Source of the DNA: Areca catechu
Taxonomy: Eukaryota; Streptophyta; Magnoliopsida; Arecales; Arecaceae
Reading direction: 5' to 3'
DNA length: 64,000 nt
NCBI GenBank assembly: GCA_021397845.1
Contig: CM038048.1
Location: forward strand, 35,958,727 to 36,022,726
Numbering within the stretch: position 1 is the first letter of the stretch; each line of letters starts with the position of its first letter. The notes beneath the pieces were generated by a model. It was given only the letters and a program-made list of their open reading frames with translations, was not told the DNA's origin and did not search any database. Made by a program: the position numbers and the translations under genes. Positions 42,085 through 54,074 of the stretch are shown piece by piece.

Positions 42085-43377
42085 ATTGCCTTGAGGGGCT
42101 GGTCTGTCAATGATTGGATGTGCCTGGAAATAGGGTCGGAGGCGTTTTGCCGCTATGATCAGCGAGTAGACCAGCTTTTGTACTTTAGGGTACTTGTCTC
42201 GGTGTCATGGAGGACTTTACTAATGTAGTAGATAGGCTTCTGCCGGCCGTCTTCCCCCACCTGTATGAGGACGGCATTGACGACCTCGTCGGAGGCCGAC
42301 AAGTACAAGTACAACACTTCTCCCTCCTTTGGTTTGGCCAAGAGTGGAGGGTCCTTCAGAGCTTCAAAGGCCGACCGGCAATTCGTCGGTCCACTGGAAA
42401 CGGTCCGACCGGTGCAAGGTCATGAATAATGGAAGGAACCTCTCCCCCAACTGGGAGATAAAACGGTTGAGAGAAGCGATGCGGCTTGTGAGTTCTTGCA
42501 TCTACTTTTTACAGGTTGGATGTGTCATGTCAATGATAGCTTTGATCTTCTCGGGACCTCGATACCCCTTTGAGTGACCAGGAAACCAAGAAACTTTCCG
42601 GAGGTTACCCTAAATATGCACTTAGCAGATTTAGCCTCATCCGATGACGTCTCAGCGTGTCGAAGGATTCTTGCAAGTCCCTGATATGGTCGGCCCTGCG
42701 GAGGCTCTTGACAATCATATCATCGACATACGCCTCCACATTCCTTCCGAGTTTCCCTTCAAAGACTCGTTTGATCAACCTTTAGAAAGTGGCACCCGCA
42801 TTCTTTACGCCGAATGGCATCATCCTGTAACAGTACAGCCCTCTGTCCGTGATGAGGCTGTCTTCTCTTCGTCTTCAGGGTGCATCCTGATCTGGTGGTA
42901 CCCAAAGAAAGCATCCATAAAACTTAAGAGCTGGTGGCCGGCCGTCGCATCCACCAGTTGATCGATTTTCCCGGAGGAGCTGTCCTTCGGACAAGCCTTG
43001 TTGAGGTAAGTATAGTTCATACAAATCCTCCACTTCCCACCAGCCTTTCTCACCATGACGACATTGGTTAGCCACTCAGGGTAATGGGCCTCCCTGATGA
43101 AGCCAGCATCAGATAGCTTCTTCACTTCTTTGATGGCCCTCTGCCTTTCGACGACGAAGCTCCTCTTTTTCTGTCGGACAAGTTTACAAGTTGGGTCCAT
43201 CTTAAGCTGGTGAGTAATGATGTCCGACGGGATGCCTGGCATGTCCAATGCTGACCAGGCGAAGACAGTCGCATTGCCCCTCAAGAAGCTAATCAGCTCC
43301 TGCTTGGCTTCTTCATCCAGTGTGCTCCCAATTTGGAGGATCCTTGTGGGGTCGTCCTCCCTAAGGGGAACGAACAC
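42085..43377 (-). pseudogene. Outer Tat reverse transcriptase and RNase H 1 (first part)
   Basis: Minus strand: VFAWSALDMPGIPSDIITHQ, KLVRQKKRSFVVERQRAIKE, EWLTNVVMVRKAGGKWRICM, NYTYLNKACPKDSSSGKIDQ, FFGYHQIRMHPEDEEKTA, the catalytic AYVDDMIV at about 42731-42708, then SLNRFISQLGERFLP and KPIYYISKVLHDTE of RNase H 1 to the insertion point of the inner element. The inner element's RT is homologous. Stops and frame changes occur after 42820. Confidence 0.92.
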
Positions 43378-43479
43378 GATCTTCTCAATAGGCTAGCCAC
43401 GGTCGTTAGCTTCGTCTTGGGGGTCAAGATGTTCAAGTGTGGGGCGCCCATCCAGTTGTTTATCATGAATAGCCAGGCA

Positions 43480-43900
43480 TTATCTAGCCATCCTATGGTC
43501 TCCCCTCATTTCCTTGACCTCACTACGAGTCGGAAACTTTGCCAGCAAATGGTAAGTGGATACGATGGCCCGAAACTTGTTGAGGGCCGGTCGGCCTAAA
43601 ATGGCATTGTACGCCGAGGTCGTACAGACAACCACAAAGTTGATGGGGAAAGTCCGCTGGTAGGGCTTCGTCCCGATAGTCACGGGCAAAGTTATTTCTC
43701 CTTCGACCCCGATAGAGTTCCTCCAAAGCCAGTTAATGGCATTAGGGATTCCCGCAGCCTCGATCTGGACAAGTTCATTCGGACAAAGGCATCATACAGC
43801 AAAACTTCTGCACAGCTTCCATTATCAATGAGGATACGCTTTACATCATAGTTGGCAATGATTGCCGACACAACTACAAGGTCATCTCTCGGAAGATGAG
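43480..43900 (-). pseudogene. Outer Tat aspartic protease
   Basis: VVVSAIIANYDVKRILIDNG then SCAEVLLYDAFVRMNL (about 43890-43780), where the usual D-x-G is D-N-G; then TLPVTIGTKPYQ and AYNAILGRPALNKFRAI at about 43620-43570. Continuous with the gag frame above it up to about 43692. Confidence 0.88.
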
Positions 43901-45530
43901 GCTCCAAGAGGTCTTCATCAGAGAAACTGATCACATTGGAACCCCTGGGCTTCTTTACAGTGTCTTGGTTCCCTTCGTGTCCCCTGTCGGACCGCCGATG
44001 CAGCATGCCAATGCCCTTATCTATCGGGCGTTGGTTGGGGAGCTCTGCCTCCTCCGGAGGGTCTCTGGCAGTTGAGGCTTCGGCCCGATCCCGGCCGGGT
44101 TGGACATATTTGCTCAGGTACCCTTTCTTGATGAGGTCTTCAATGGCATCCTTCAGCTGGAGGCACTTTTCGGTGTCGTGCCCATGGTCCCTGTGGAACC
44201 GGCAGTACTTGTTTTTGTTTCTGGCGACAGGAGGGCCCCTCATCGGTCGAGGCCTTTGGAAGAAAGCCTCGTTCTCAATCTCTATGAGGATTTTCTCCCT
44301 CGAAAGGGAGAGGGGCGCATAGGTCTCAAACCTCTTGAAGAAGTCCCTCGGCTTTGGGCTTCAGCGTTGGGTGGATCGGCCGTCATTGCCGGGAGGTCAA
44401 AGAATAGGGGCTTTATCACTTCGCTTCTTGGGGGCTGACCTCCCCTTGGCCTGGCGTTGACTGGCCAACTGCTCCTCCGTCAGGGCATACTTTTGTGCCC
44501 TGGCCAATAGCTCAGTGTAGCTTGTCGGGAACTTCTTGTCCATGGAGAATGTGAGTCTAGATGAGCGGAGCCCTCTCTTGAAGGCTGACATTGCTACGGC
44601 TTCATTCAAATCCGGGACTTCCATGGCTGCTGAGTTAAAATGGGCCATGTAGTCTCAGAGGGTCTCCCCCTCCTTTTGTAGCATGAGGAAGAGGCAGTCG
44701 GTGTTCTTTGGGGTGTGGCTGAATATCCTTAAATGAGAAAGAAAAAGGTTCTCAAGTTGAGGAAAAGAGCGGATTGTGCCTGGTCGGATGGCGGTAAACC
44801 ATATCCGAGCGGCTTTCTTCAGGATTGATGGGAAGGTGATGTAGTGAAGGGCGTCGGAGGTGCCCTGTACCATCATGTGGGCCTTGTAGGTGCCCAGATG
44901 GTCCAGCAGGTCAGTGGTGTCGTCATAAGGGTCCACCTGAGAAATTTTAAAGTGACGGGGGATGGGCTCTCCCAAGATCTCAGTAGAAAAAGGTGGGCGA
45001 GTGTCGTACGCCTGCCCCCCTCAGCTTTCTGCCATTCAGCAATTTCTGTAATGCGCTCTTCTATGTGCATGATTTTGCTGCCGTAGTCATGCGGATCATC
45101 GGTAGGGTGCCGACCGTCAAAGAGGACAAAGTCAGCGAAAGAGGGGGAGGTCGACCTCGCCTTCTTCCCGTCAGCGTGAGCCCCCAAAGACCTTCAGGGC
45201 TACAGAACGTCATGGGACGGAGGCGGGGCGCTTCCGGTTGCTGGCTTGCCCCGGCGGCCAGTTGATGATTGATGCAAGACACTGTCGGTGGCTGCTGCCG
45301 ATTATCGATTGCTTCCTGGAAATGCTGGACCGCCGTGGTGAGCGTTTCGATGCAGTTCACCAACATCTGGAATTGCTGCAATCCCAGAGTAATGGTGGGC
45401 TCAGTGGCAGTAGCGGTGTCATCCTCCCTGTGGGGTGCTTCAGACCTGTGGTGGGAGTGTCCTCGCCTGGCGGAGGTACTTTGAGTTCTTCCCCTCGTGA
45501 TTGCCAGATTTTCTCGGTCAATCTCTCCTT
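43901..45530 (-). pseudogene. Outer Tat gag
   Basis: Leading part 45381-45190 (MLVNCIETLTTAVQHFQEAI) and, in another frame, FVLFDGRHPTDDPHDYGSKI. Gag core 44975-44655: KISQVDPYDDTTDLLDHLGT, YKAHMMVQGTSDALHYITFP, KKAARIWFTAIRPGTIRSF. Next MSAFKRGLRSSRLTFSMDKK (44595 down) and the nucleocapsid-like KYCRFHRDHGHDTEKCLQLK at about 44205-44146. Order and motifs match Tat gags. Two or more frame changes. Confidence 0.88.
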
Positions 45531-45559
45531 TTAGAGCAGAGGGCGGAACGAAGGTTTAG

Positions 45560-45580
45560 GCCCTTCCTCTAGTACCAATA
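45560..45580 (-). promoter_or_regulatory. Primer binding site region of outer Tat element
   Basis: On the minus strand the 5' LTR is followed by TATTGGTACTAGAGGAAGG. TGGTACTAGAGG is close to, but not the same as, TGGTATCAGAGC, so a Met-type primer is possible. Confidence 0.5.
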
Positions 45581-46182
45581 TGTTGCTACACCTTCCCCTG
45601 GACCGGGCTGGGTCGGCTACGCTGGAGAGCTTCTTTGCCGATCGACCTGCACCTGCACAAAACCCCCTAAGCACCGGAGGTGCTCCGGCGGGGGACACTC
45701 TGATGCTTAAGTTAGCAGGAGATCTGGAGCAACAGAATGGAGAGAATTGAAAGAGAATCGCACACGGGAAAGGAAGAGGATACTTAGCCTTGAGCGGAGG
45801 TCCCCCGGGCACCTCTTATAAGCGTGGAATGCTGCCAAATTCTATTAGGAGATAGGCTGACAAAGTCCCTATTTGCTCCTAGGAGGATCAGAGTGATGGC
45901 CAAGTCTCACGAAGTCGTGGCCGCGTCGTGGAGTTTGTTACAACAGAATTCCGGTACTAGCTGGAAAGGAGCTTCTGAAATCATCAAGGTATCCTTGGAT
46001 GAGAATGGTGCGGTCGGACCTCTATTTTGGTGGGTCGGCTTTCTGGGAAGAAATCAGTCAGGATCTCCGCGGGAGCCGATCGAGCGGACCTCGAAGGAAG
46101 GGGTTGCTCGGACCTCTCCTCCCACGAGCCAGCCGGTCGGACCCCTGGGCCGGTACAACTCAGGATCAGCCGAATGGGTACA
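45581..46182 (-). repeat. 5' LTR of outer Tat element
   Basis: 602 bp copy of 24032-24628, ending GGGTACA on the plus strand and followed by TCTCC, the right target-site duplication. Confidence 0.94.
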
Positions 46183-46187
46183 TCTCC

Positions 46188-48313
46188 TATCAGAGCAAAT
46201 GGCCTGTGTTTGGGTTGACAGTGATGTGTGATGGTTGGATTGGTCCTACTAGATGGAGCATCATCAACTTCTTGACTTATTATGATGAAAAACTTTTTTT
46301 CAGAAGTCTATTGATGCTTCAAATCAGGTGCATGACAATAGTTATATCCTTAGATTGATGGAGGAGATAATTGATCAGGTAGGAGAACATAATGTCATGC
46401 AGGTCATCACAGATAATGGATTATAGTACATGACCGCATGGCAGATCTTGATGCAACGGTGATCGCATATTTTTTGGATTCCTTGTGCTACACATTGTAT
46501 AGACCTCATGTTGATAGATATTGAAAAATTCGTAGGGTGCAGAAGATAGTTGAGCTAGCATAGACGATTACTATATTCATATATACCATACATGGGTCTT
46601 ATCATTGATGAGAAGATTTATAGGGAATGAAATATTGAGACATGGATCACACGGTTACTACTAATTATATTGTATTTGATAGTCTTCTTGGAAAGAAAGT
46701 ACAGTTTGTCAGATGTTTGTCACTCAGGAGTGGCAACAGAGCAGATTTGCTAAGACAAATACTGAGGAAAGCAATGTTGAGAATTTAGTGACGAAACAAA
46801 CATTCTGGTACTGGGTTGAGAGGATAGTGGAGGCTATCAAGCCTCTATATGAGGTACTTCAGGTCATGGACTTTGAGAGGTATGCTTAGATGGACTTCCT
46901 GTATTACATGATGCAAAGGGCAAAGAAAAAGATCTAAGAGGCAGACCCATCACATGCTACTAAGTATATCCGGATCATTGATGAGCGGTAGAGTTATCAA
47001 ATATATTGGATTTGTATCTAGCAGGTATGCAGTAATTTATGAGGTTCCTAAAAAACTTAAATTAAATTAGATTTGTACAAGTACGCTTGACTAATTCTTA
47101 AAATATATGTGTAGCTTACTATCTGAATCCAAGATTCCAATACTTCAACACTGGACATTGCCATGGATGAAGAGCTTATGTCTACCTTATGCAATGTTAT
47201 CTACAAGATGGAGCCTGATCCAGATGTCACTGCATATGTCTAGAAGATGTAGTTATGTTGAAATTTTTGAGTGATTTTTATTAGTACTAATTTCAACAAG
47301 TAGCATATGATAACAAAATTATTTTTTGTAGACGAAATTTTTTAGAGAGGGCATTGATTCTTTTGGATCCACTATAGCAATCATAAGTAAATCAAAGATG
47401 AATCCTGGTAGGTACTACTAAGCACCAAGTCTAATATTACATTTACATTGATTTTTTTATTTTGTTGAATTTAAAATTTTAAATGATTTAATATCTTTTA
47501 TAGCTGAGTTGTGGGTGCATTTTGGTAGATCTACAAAAAAACTGAAAGTTCTTGCAGTCAGATCCTCTTCCAGACGGTATCATTCAGTGGATGTGAGTGC
47601 AACTGGTCTACATTTGGCCTTATTTACTTCAAGCAGAGGAACTGTCAGAAATAGAAATGTCTTAATGATCTTGTTTATATACACTATAATTTAAGGTTGA
47701 GGCTAAAATGTATTTAAGAGAAAGTTGAATTAAGATACTCTGATCCCACTACAAGTACATATGTTGATGAGGATGAAGATCCAATGATTGGATGGGTCTT
47801 GAGTCAATAGTAGGAGCCAAAGCTTGATGAGCCAGGATTGTCTCCTCGACTAGCTAGTTTTGTAGCTAGCGAAGCTGGAGTCAATGCTGGATAATGGGCA
47901 AAAAACAATATTTCTCGCAGGCTCCAGCAGATACAATACATCATCTCTTCCCACCATCTATTTGACCTGAAGATAGAAAAAGGAAAGGTAGTTACATCTC
48001 TATCGGAGTATTTAGTTCATTCAGATTCATATATCAGAGAGAGTGGTGCTAGTGTTTCTTTAGATAGTGGAGGATCTAGTGATCAGGAAGAGGCTAGAGG
48101 ATAGGAGTCACAGCCACCTATTCATATTCGATTCACTGGGGAGTTGCAGTTTAGCCATGCAACACAGGATATAGATCATGGAGCACTAGCTGGTAGATCT
48201 CGTGGTGATATGATTTCATACAGGCGATGGGCTTCGCGAGGTCATTCGGGATACGATGTAGCTGCAGCTCTTGCACATGGAGTAGGATCCATGGATGTAT
48301 CAGGGTCATTTTC
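46188..48313 (+). pseudogene. hAT transposase part 3: DUF659 and dimerisation domain
   Basis: Resumes DUF659: LLDLL then KSIDASNQVHDNSY, LMEEIIDQVGEHNVMQVITD (about 46365-46420), WIPCATHCIDLMLIDIEKF (46481-46530), as in plant hATs with W-PCAAHCIDLML. Further on, NFSTPTLD-like and linker sequence are too degraded to call. The hAT dimerisation domain is at 47505-47700 (LWVHFGRSTKKLKVLAVRS, then CNWSTFGL-like, then CLNDLVYIHYNLRLRLK) in changing frames. The tail, 47760-48313, is acidic and Ser-rich. Ended by insertion of the minus-strand Sirevirus at 48314. Confidence 0.82.
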
Positions 48314-49882
48314 TGTTGCCAAGGTGACCTTTTCCAAGAGGGGGGTGAATTAGAAATTTAAAAAATTTAAGAAAATATGTGCTCTTTTAGTGTGGAAAGT
48401 GCTGTGATTAGAATAATTAAAGCAGAAGCAAGTAAAAGCAGAAAAGGCACAATCACAAACACACCAAGTTTATAGTGGTTCGGAGCAACCTCGCTCCTAT
48501 GTCCATTATCCAAGATACCACATGAGATTTCCACTATATTCACCCAAGGAATACAGCCGAATTGTTTTACCAGGCTCACAATCCAAAACCTAACTTGGTT
48601 TTTCAACCGGGACCAAAAACCCAACTTAGTTTTGAATAGGATCACCAAGAACCTACACATGGTTTTCAAGCAGGCTCACCAAGAACCTACACTTGGTTTT
48701 TCAATCGGGCTTACCAAAAATCCAAATTGGTTTTACAATCGGGCTCACCAAAAATCCAACAAACTCATAAAGGAGTAGAGAAAAACAAGCAACTAATTGA
48801 CAAACCAAAGTTGTCTGATGGTTGCAGTTGCAGCTCAAAGGAAGCCTTCTTAATTGCACTTGAATGCTTCTTGATGGCTTCAGGGATTCCTCAATTAATG
48901 CTTCAAGCTTCAGATGAGAGTTGGTGAAGACTTGACGGCTGACTTGAATGTTCTTTAGTGCTCGTTTTACTCATAAGCTCATTTGATCATTAACTATTCA
49001 TTAACCTCTTCAAAGGTTGTCCAAATCTTTCATTTATAGTCATGTATTCTTCTCTGGTGGATATAGCCATTGTAGATCGTTGAGATTCAAAATATGGCCG
49101 TTGGAGCTTGATTTGATTTCAAAAAGCAAGTTCTGGAACTAGCCATTACATGCCTGGAATTAACGTTGAGTCGGCTCGAATCCTCAGAGTAGTTGAGTTC
49201 TCACTTTGGTCGAGTCGCCTCGCCTTAGTCGAGTCGGCTCAGATTCTCAGGATCGTTGATTCTTTACTCTGGTTGAGTCGGCTCGGATTCTCAGGATCGT
49301 TGATTCCTTACTCTGGTTGAGTCGGCTCGCCTTAGTCGAGTCGACTCGCCTGGTTTGTCTTTCAGAATAGATTTTTTCGGTACTCTGGAGAAGTCGGCTC
49401 GCCTGTCTGATTCAAGAAATGAAGCTCTAGATGAGTTGGCTCTGGTTCCTTCGAGTCGGCTCGTATCTCTGCGTGCCAGAAACCTTCAAGTGTGCCATAA
49501 GCTAGAGTCGACTCTCCTTCCTTGAGTCGGCTTGAGTGATTTTTCAATGAAATCTTCTACTCTTCTCCAGATGACATCCAGTGACTTTTAGTCACTCAAA
49601 ATACTTTACAACTCCATTAAAAATTAATCTTAAAGAGTTTTTAAATATGAAAACATATAGAAGCAACCCATTTTCATAAATACTACATCAATTTTTTTTT
49701 GGGCTCTTCTTTACATAATACTTTTTATAGCACTACATATGACATATAACAAGGTTGTAAGAGTTGTGATTGAGCATTAAAATCGTCCTACAAAAACTTG
49801 TGAAGCACTCAAAACAATAGTTAGTAACACAAATGCATGCTCCAATATTTTGTTATCATCAAAATCATTCAAGGGGTCATAA
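48314..49882 (-). repeat. 3' LTR of Sirevirus copy B
   Basis: Matches 55510-57146. Its inner end reads GGGGTCATAA where GGGATCAACA is found in the other LTR, so the terminal TGTTGA has been lost by mutation. CGAGTCGGCTCG repeats at about 49160-49535. Confidence 0.9.
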
Positions 49883-50600
49883 TCTCCTCCTTTTTGATGA
49901 TGACAAAACACCGGGCATGGAACAAACTTTACAGTTACATGTATGAGTATATTTGGAGGTAAGTATCAACATATATGAGTTGTATACCGAGAATGTATTT
50001 GAAAGAATTAGAGCTTATTGATGATGTATCGAAGCTTTTGACATAAGTCCAATATGTATTACAGTAAACAATTATCAAAAGCTATTTTTGATAGCCATTA
50101 AAATTATAACAGAGCAATTGGGTGCTTATAAAGAATAGTCAAGAAAGCTTTAATCAGAGCAAATATGAGCAAGTTTGAAAATTTGGGATATCTCCCCATG
50201 TTTCATTCATTATCATGCATATTTTCAACATATTTGCAAAATTTCCATGCATATATGTGAATATTTCAATATCATTCTCCCCTTTTTTGTCATTAATCAA
50301 AAAGGTATTCAATTAAATGCTCCCCTTTGTTAAGTACTTCATGCTCAAATTTTAAAATAGAATGATAAGATTATAAGCATTGTTTGAGACAATTTCACTT
50401 TCTCATAAAAATTTTGATAATCTAATATAAAATCATCAATGCACAGATAACATTGCAAACATAATAACTAAGAAATAGATACTTTCATTGCTATCAAGGT
50501 TTTCATTACAAATTACAGAAGTTTAGAAGCATAAACACTAAAACCTTGCCTACTCACTATCACTAGGTTCTTTTATAATGGGTTCAGACCTACCATACCA
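49883..50600 (-). promoter_or_regulatory. Polypurine tracts and 3' untranslated part of Sirevirus B
   Basis: On the minus strand AAAAAGGAGGAGA (49883-49896) ends at the 3' LTR. Similar tracts appear as CTCCCCTTTTTTGTC near 50277, GCTCCCCTTTG near 50320 and TCTCCCCATG near 50190 on the plus strand, the same multiple-tract pattern as in copy A. No gene otherwise. Confidence 0.7.
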
Positions 50601-52195
50601 AGATCTAGGATGACTAGAAGAACCCCTACCCCTAGTAGAAGGTCCAGTAGAGTGAGATGGTGGCTGTGTAGAATGAGGTGGTGGCTGTCTTGGAGTGGAA
50701 GAGCTGGCTCCTCAAGCAGAAAAAGAGAACTGAGACAAGAATACCCAAACCGTTCTAAGCTCAGTCTGAGTCTTCTTCAATCCCTCATGGAGTGCAATGA
50801 GCTCACTGGCTTGAGCATTGGTAAAGGCTTCTGCTAAACCTCTCAATCTGCCAACTCAGCCCGAAGAATCCCTAGACCTTTAGTGTAGTCATCCTCCATC
50901 TTCCTGGTCTCTTCTAATGATCCCATCTGATAAGATAGCTCCCTTAACTCATATATGAACTCCTCAATGCTATGATTTACTGTTTGATGCAGACCATCAA
51001 ATAGAGAACTAATAGGATGGGTCAGATCCTCACTGAATTGCCTGAGCTGAGTTGAGATGTTAGGTGGAGTGGAGGTAGGTAGTACAGTAGTAGGCTCTGC
51101 TAGTGCTAGTGCTGAAGTCCTCTCTACTGGTGCTGGTGAAGGTGCTGGTCCTGGTGAGGGTGCTGATCCTAGTGAAGTCCTAGGACTCCCAGGCTCTCTC
51201 TATATATGCTCATGCTCCTCAGTCTCAGGTACTGAATGCTCAGCAGCAGTGGTAGTCTCAACATCAGGTAACTGCTGCTCAGGCTCCTCATCATCATCAG
51301 TAGATGAATCCACTGCCCTCTGTCTAGATGCTTTCTTCTTCCAAGTTCTATCTATCAAGTGATATCCCATTCTCTGTAGTGACTTGGTAGAATAAGTATC
51401 TGTGTGATGCAGTGGCCTACCATCTTCTCCGGTCAAATCAACTCTAGAGGCCTGAAACAGTAGCTTGAAGACCATTCCATACGGGAGACAAGCCTTCACC
51501 TTCCTTACAGCTTCTTTCATCTGCACTAACATGACATAGGGCAGATTGAGGGCCACCCCCTCAATCAAATGTCCCATGAAACACAGGTTTCTTTCACTTA
51601 TCTAATCAAACCGACATGTTCTTGGAAAGAAAATCCTGCTCATAATATTATGTGGCAGTCTCAATTCTAAGGAAAGAGTGTTTGCTTTAACATTTCCAAT
51701 TTCGCTCACATCACTCCTTTCCAAAATAGTTATGAGGGTTTTTTGTTTATCCTTTAGAACCAAGTGATTAATTCCCCCATTAGGCATTTCCAGTAGACTA
51801 CTCAATCTTTCCTTAGTTACAATTATCCTTTTTCCTTTCACAGTTAATTCAATATGATTTTCTTCTAGAATTAAATTCTCATAGAAGCTTCGAACTAGGT
51901 TGGGATATGTGGGAACATTCAGAAAACAGAAAAGTGACCAACCTTGTTCTTCAATCAAGTCACCAATTCGAAGCCGTAAATCCTTTAGGAATGAGAAAAT
52001 GATCCTTCTTCCACTTGTAATCGGACGGGTAGCCATGGAGATCACCTGTCTTTGTGGAGAAGGTGGAGCTTCTTGTTCTTCTGCCTGTTGTTGACTTCGA
52101 GTCAACTCATCTTCTCGTCTCTTCGTCCTTCTTTCTCTTAGAGAGCTCTCTACATTGCTTCGGGGATGTTTTCTAACTGCTTTCATCGATGCCAT
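50600..52195 (-). pseudogene. Sirevirus B extra ORF downstream of pol (ORF3)
   Basis: ATG at 52195: MASMKAVRKHPRSNVESSLR, RRTKRREDELTRSQQQ, then IIFSFLKDLRLRIGDLIEEQ, WSLFCFLNVPTYPNLVRSFY, LSSLLEMPNGGINHLVLK, SLELRLPHNIMSRIFFPRT, open to 51602. After one stop it resumes at 51577 (MGHLIEGVALNLPYVMLVQM, CLPYGMVFKLLFQASRVDLT, AVDSSTDDDEEPEQQ) to 51200, followed by a Ser/Pro-rich tail. Homologous to 9017-10614. No signal peptide or membrane helix visible. This copy is much better preserved and is the better template for studying the ORF. Function unknown. Confidence 0.8.
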
Positions 52196-52596
52196 TGCTC
52201 GAGCTCAAGAGGAATGCAAGGGATTAAGCTAGATAAGGGAGGTTGAGAGGGAAGGAAGAGGTTCTTAGCTTGGAAACAAGGGTTCTAGCAAATGAGGAAT
52301 GAAATAAGAAAGGCTAAGGGCTTTATTTAAGTTGTATGGCTTACATAAAAAATGCCTAACCCATCATCCGAGTCGGCTTGGCAAAACCTAAATTGCTCGG
52401 TCGACTTGAGCAAAAAACTCTCAGAAGACTTGAAAATCCTTGAACATAGTTTCTAATGATAGAAAAGCATTGGTTGAGAAGGTTAAAGATCTTATATTGA
52501 TATAGAAGGTTTTCTAGATAATATTTCCTTAATTTTGAAAAAATTAGGACAAAAATTCTAAAAAGGGTCACATAATCCTAATTATCTTCTAATCAA

Positions 52597-52930
52597 TTAA
52601 AATCTATCCAAGTTAAGAGGTTTAGTAAAGATATCAGCAAGTTGATTTTCAGTAGGAACAAATTCAAGTACAATATTTTCATTTTGAACATAATCCCTAA
52701 GAAAATGATGTCTAATTTCTATATGCTTTGTTCTAGAATGTTGAATTAGATTTTTTGACAAATTAATAGCACTTGTGTTATCACATTTGATAGGAATTCT
52801 GGTTTGTGTAACACCAAAGTCTTCTAGTTGTTGTTTAATCCAAAGCACTTTGCACAATAACTTCCTGCAGCTATATACTCTGCCTCAGCAGTAGATAGTG
52901 CTACAGAGTTTTATTTGTTATAGTGCCATG
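52597..52930 (-). pseudogene. Sirevirus B RNase H
   Basis: VLWIKQQLEDFGV, IKCDNTSAINLSKNLIQHSR, TKHIEIRHHFLRDYVQN and FVPTENQLADIFTKPLNLD are intact in one frame (52857-52600). The beginning of the domain (ALSTAEAEYIAAGSYC-like) lies in another frame at about 52920-52862. Confidence 0.9.
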
Positions 52931-54070
52931 AGATTAAATTCAACCCTAAAAATTGAAAAGTACCACTAGTGCTTTTTCTATCTATTTTGCATCCACCATA
53001 ATCAGCATTTGAAAAACCAATTAAATTTAATGAAGATTCCTTTGAATACCATAGACCTAGATTACTTGTTCCTCTTAGATATTTTATGATTTTTTTTACT
53101 GCAAGTATATGTGACTCTTTAGGATTAGATTGAAATCTAGCATATACACATATGCTAAACAAGATATTTGGTCTACTAGCAGCTAAATACAACAGTGATA
53201 TGATCATATCTTGATAGAGCTTTTGATCAATATTGTTGCCATCTTCATCTTTATCCAATCTGCAGGTAGGACTCATGGGTGTGCTTGTTTCTTTGCTTGA
53301 CTCCATACCAAACTTTTTAATGATCTTCTTAATGTACTTTGCTTGGTTTATAAAGATTCCATCCTTTGTTTGCTTAACTTGGAGTCCAAGAAAATAGTTT
53401 AGTTTACCCGTTAGGCTCATTTCAAATTCATCCTGCATCAACTCAGCAATTCTCTACAAAGAATCTCATTAGTTGCACCTAATATAATATCATCTATATA
53501 AATCTATACAACCAACATATCATTATTCTTCTTTTGATAAATAATGTTTTATCAACATTTTTTCTTACAAAATTATTTTCAAGTAAGAATTTACTTAGTC
53601 TATCATGCCAGGCTCTAGGTGCTTGTTTAAATCCATACAATGCTTTATTAAGTTTAAAAACATGATTTGGAAAAGCATGATCTATAAAACCAGGTGGCTA
53701 ATCTACAAAAACTTGTTCTGATATAAAATTATTTAAAAATATACTTTTTACGTTCATTTGAAATAGTTTGAAATTCATGTAGCAAGCAAATGCAAGTAGT
53801 AATTTTATGGCTTTTAGTCTTACTACGGGTGCATAGGTTTCATGAAAATCTGTTCCTTCCCCTTGATTGTATCCTTTAGCTACCAATCTAGCTTTGTTTC
53901 TAATTACATTACCCTGTTCATCTAGTTTATTTCTATAGACCCATTTGGTTCCTATAATGGGATGGTCTGATGGTCTATTAACTATAGTCCATACATTATT
54001 TCTTTCAAACTGGTTTAGTTCTTCATGCATGGCCAACATCCAGTTAGGGTCATTTTTAGCTTCTTCTAAG
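52911..54070 (-). pseudogene. Sirevirus B reverse transcriptase
   Basis: Two open pieces. 54039-53698: MLAMHEELNQFERNNVWTIV, WVYRNKLDEQGNVIRNKARL, DFHETYAPVVRLKAIKLLLA. 53441-52911: YFLGLQVKQTKDGIFINQAK, GMESSKETSTPMSPTCRLDK, SLLYLAASRPNILFSICVYA and RKSTSGTFQFLGLNLISWHY. The catalytic region between (plus strand 53495-53530, ATATCATCTATATAAATC, Y-x-DDII on the minus strand) is in a broken frame. Confidence 0.9.
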
Positions 54071-54074
54071 TTAT

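Larger units (their letters stand above)
24032..46182 (-). mobile_element. Outer Tat-type Ty3/gypsy retrotransposon (split by an inner one)
   Basis: LTRs at 24032-24628 and 45581-46182, starting TGTTGC and ending GGGTACA on the plus strand, with a perfect 5-bp duplication TCTCC at 24027-24031 and 46183-46187. The minus strand carries gag, protease, RT and RNase H, then after the inner element a second archaeal-type RNase H and integrase. Dual RNase H is diagnostic of the Tat lineage. Excluding the 11,950-bp inner element and its 5-bp duplication the element is about 10.2 kb. It carries a plus-strand extra ORF near its 3' LTR. It inserted inside the hAT DUF659 coding region. Confidence 0.95.
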
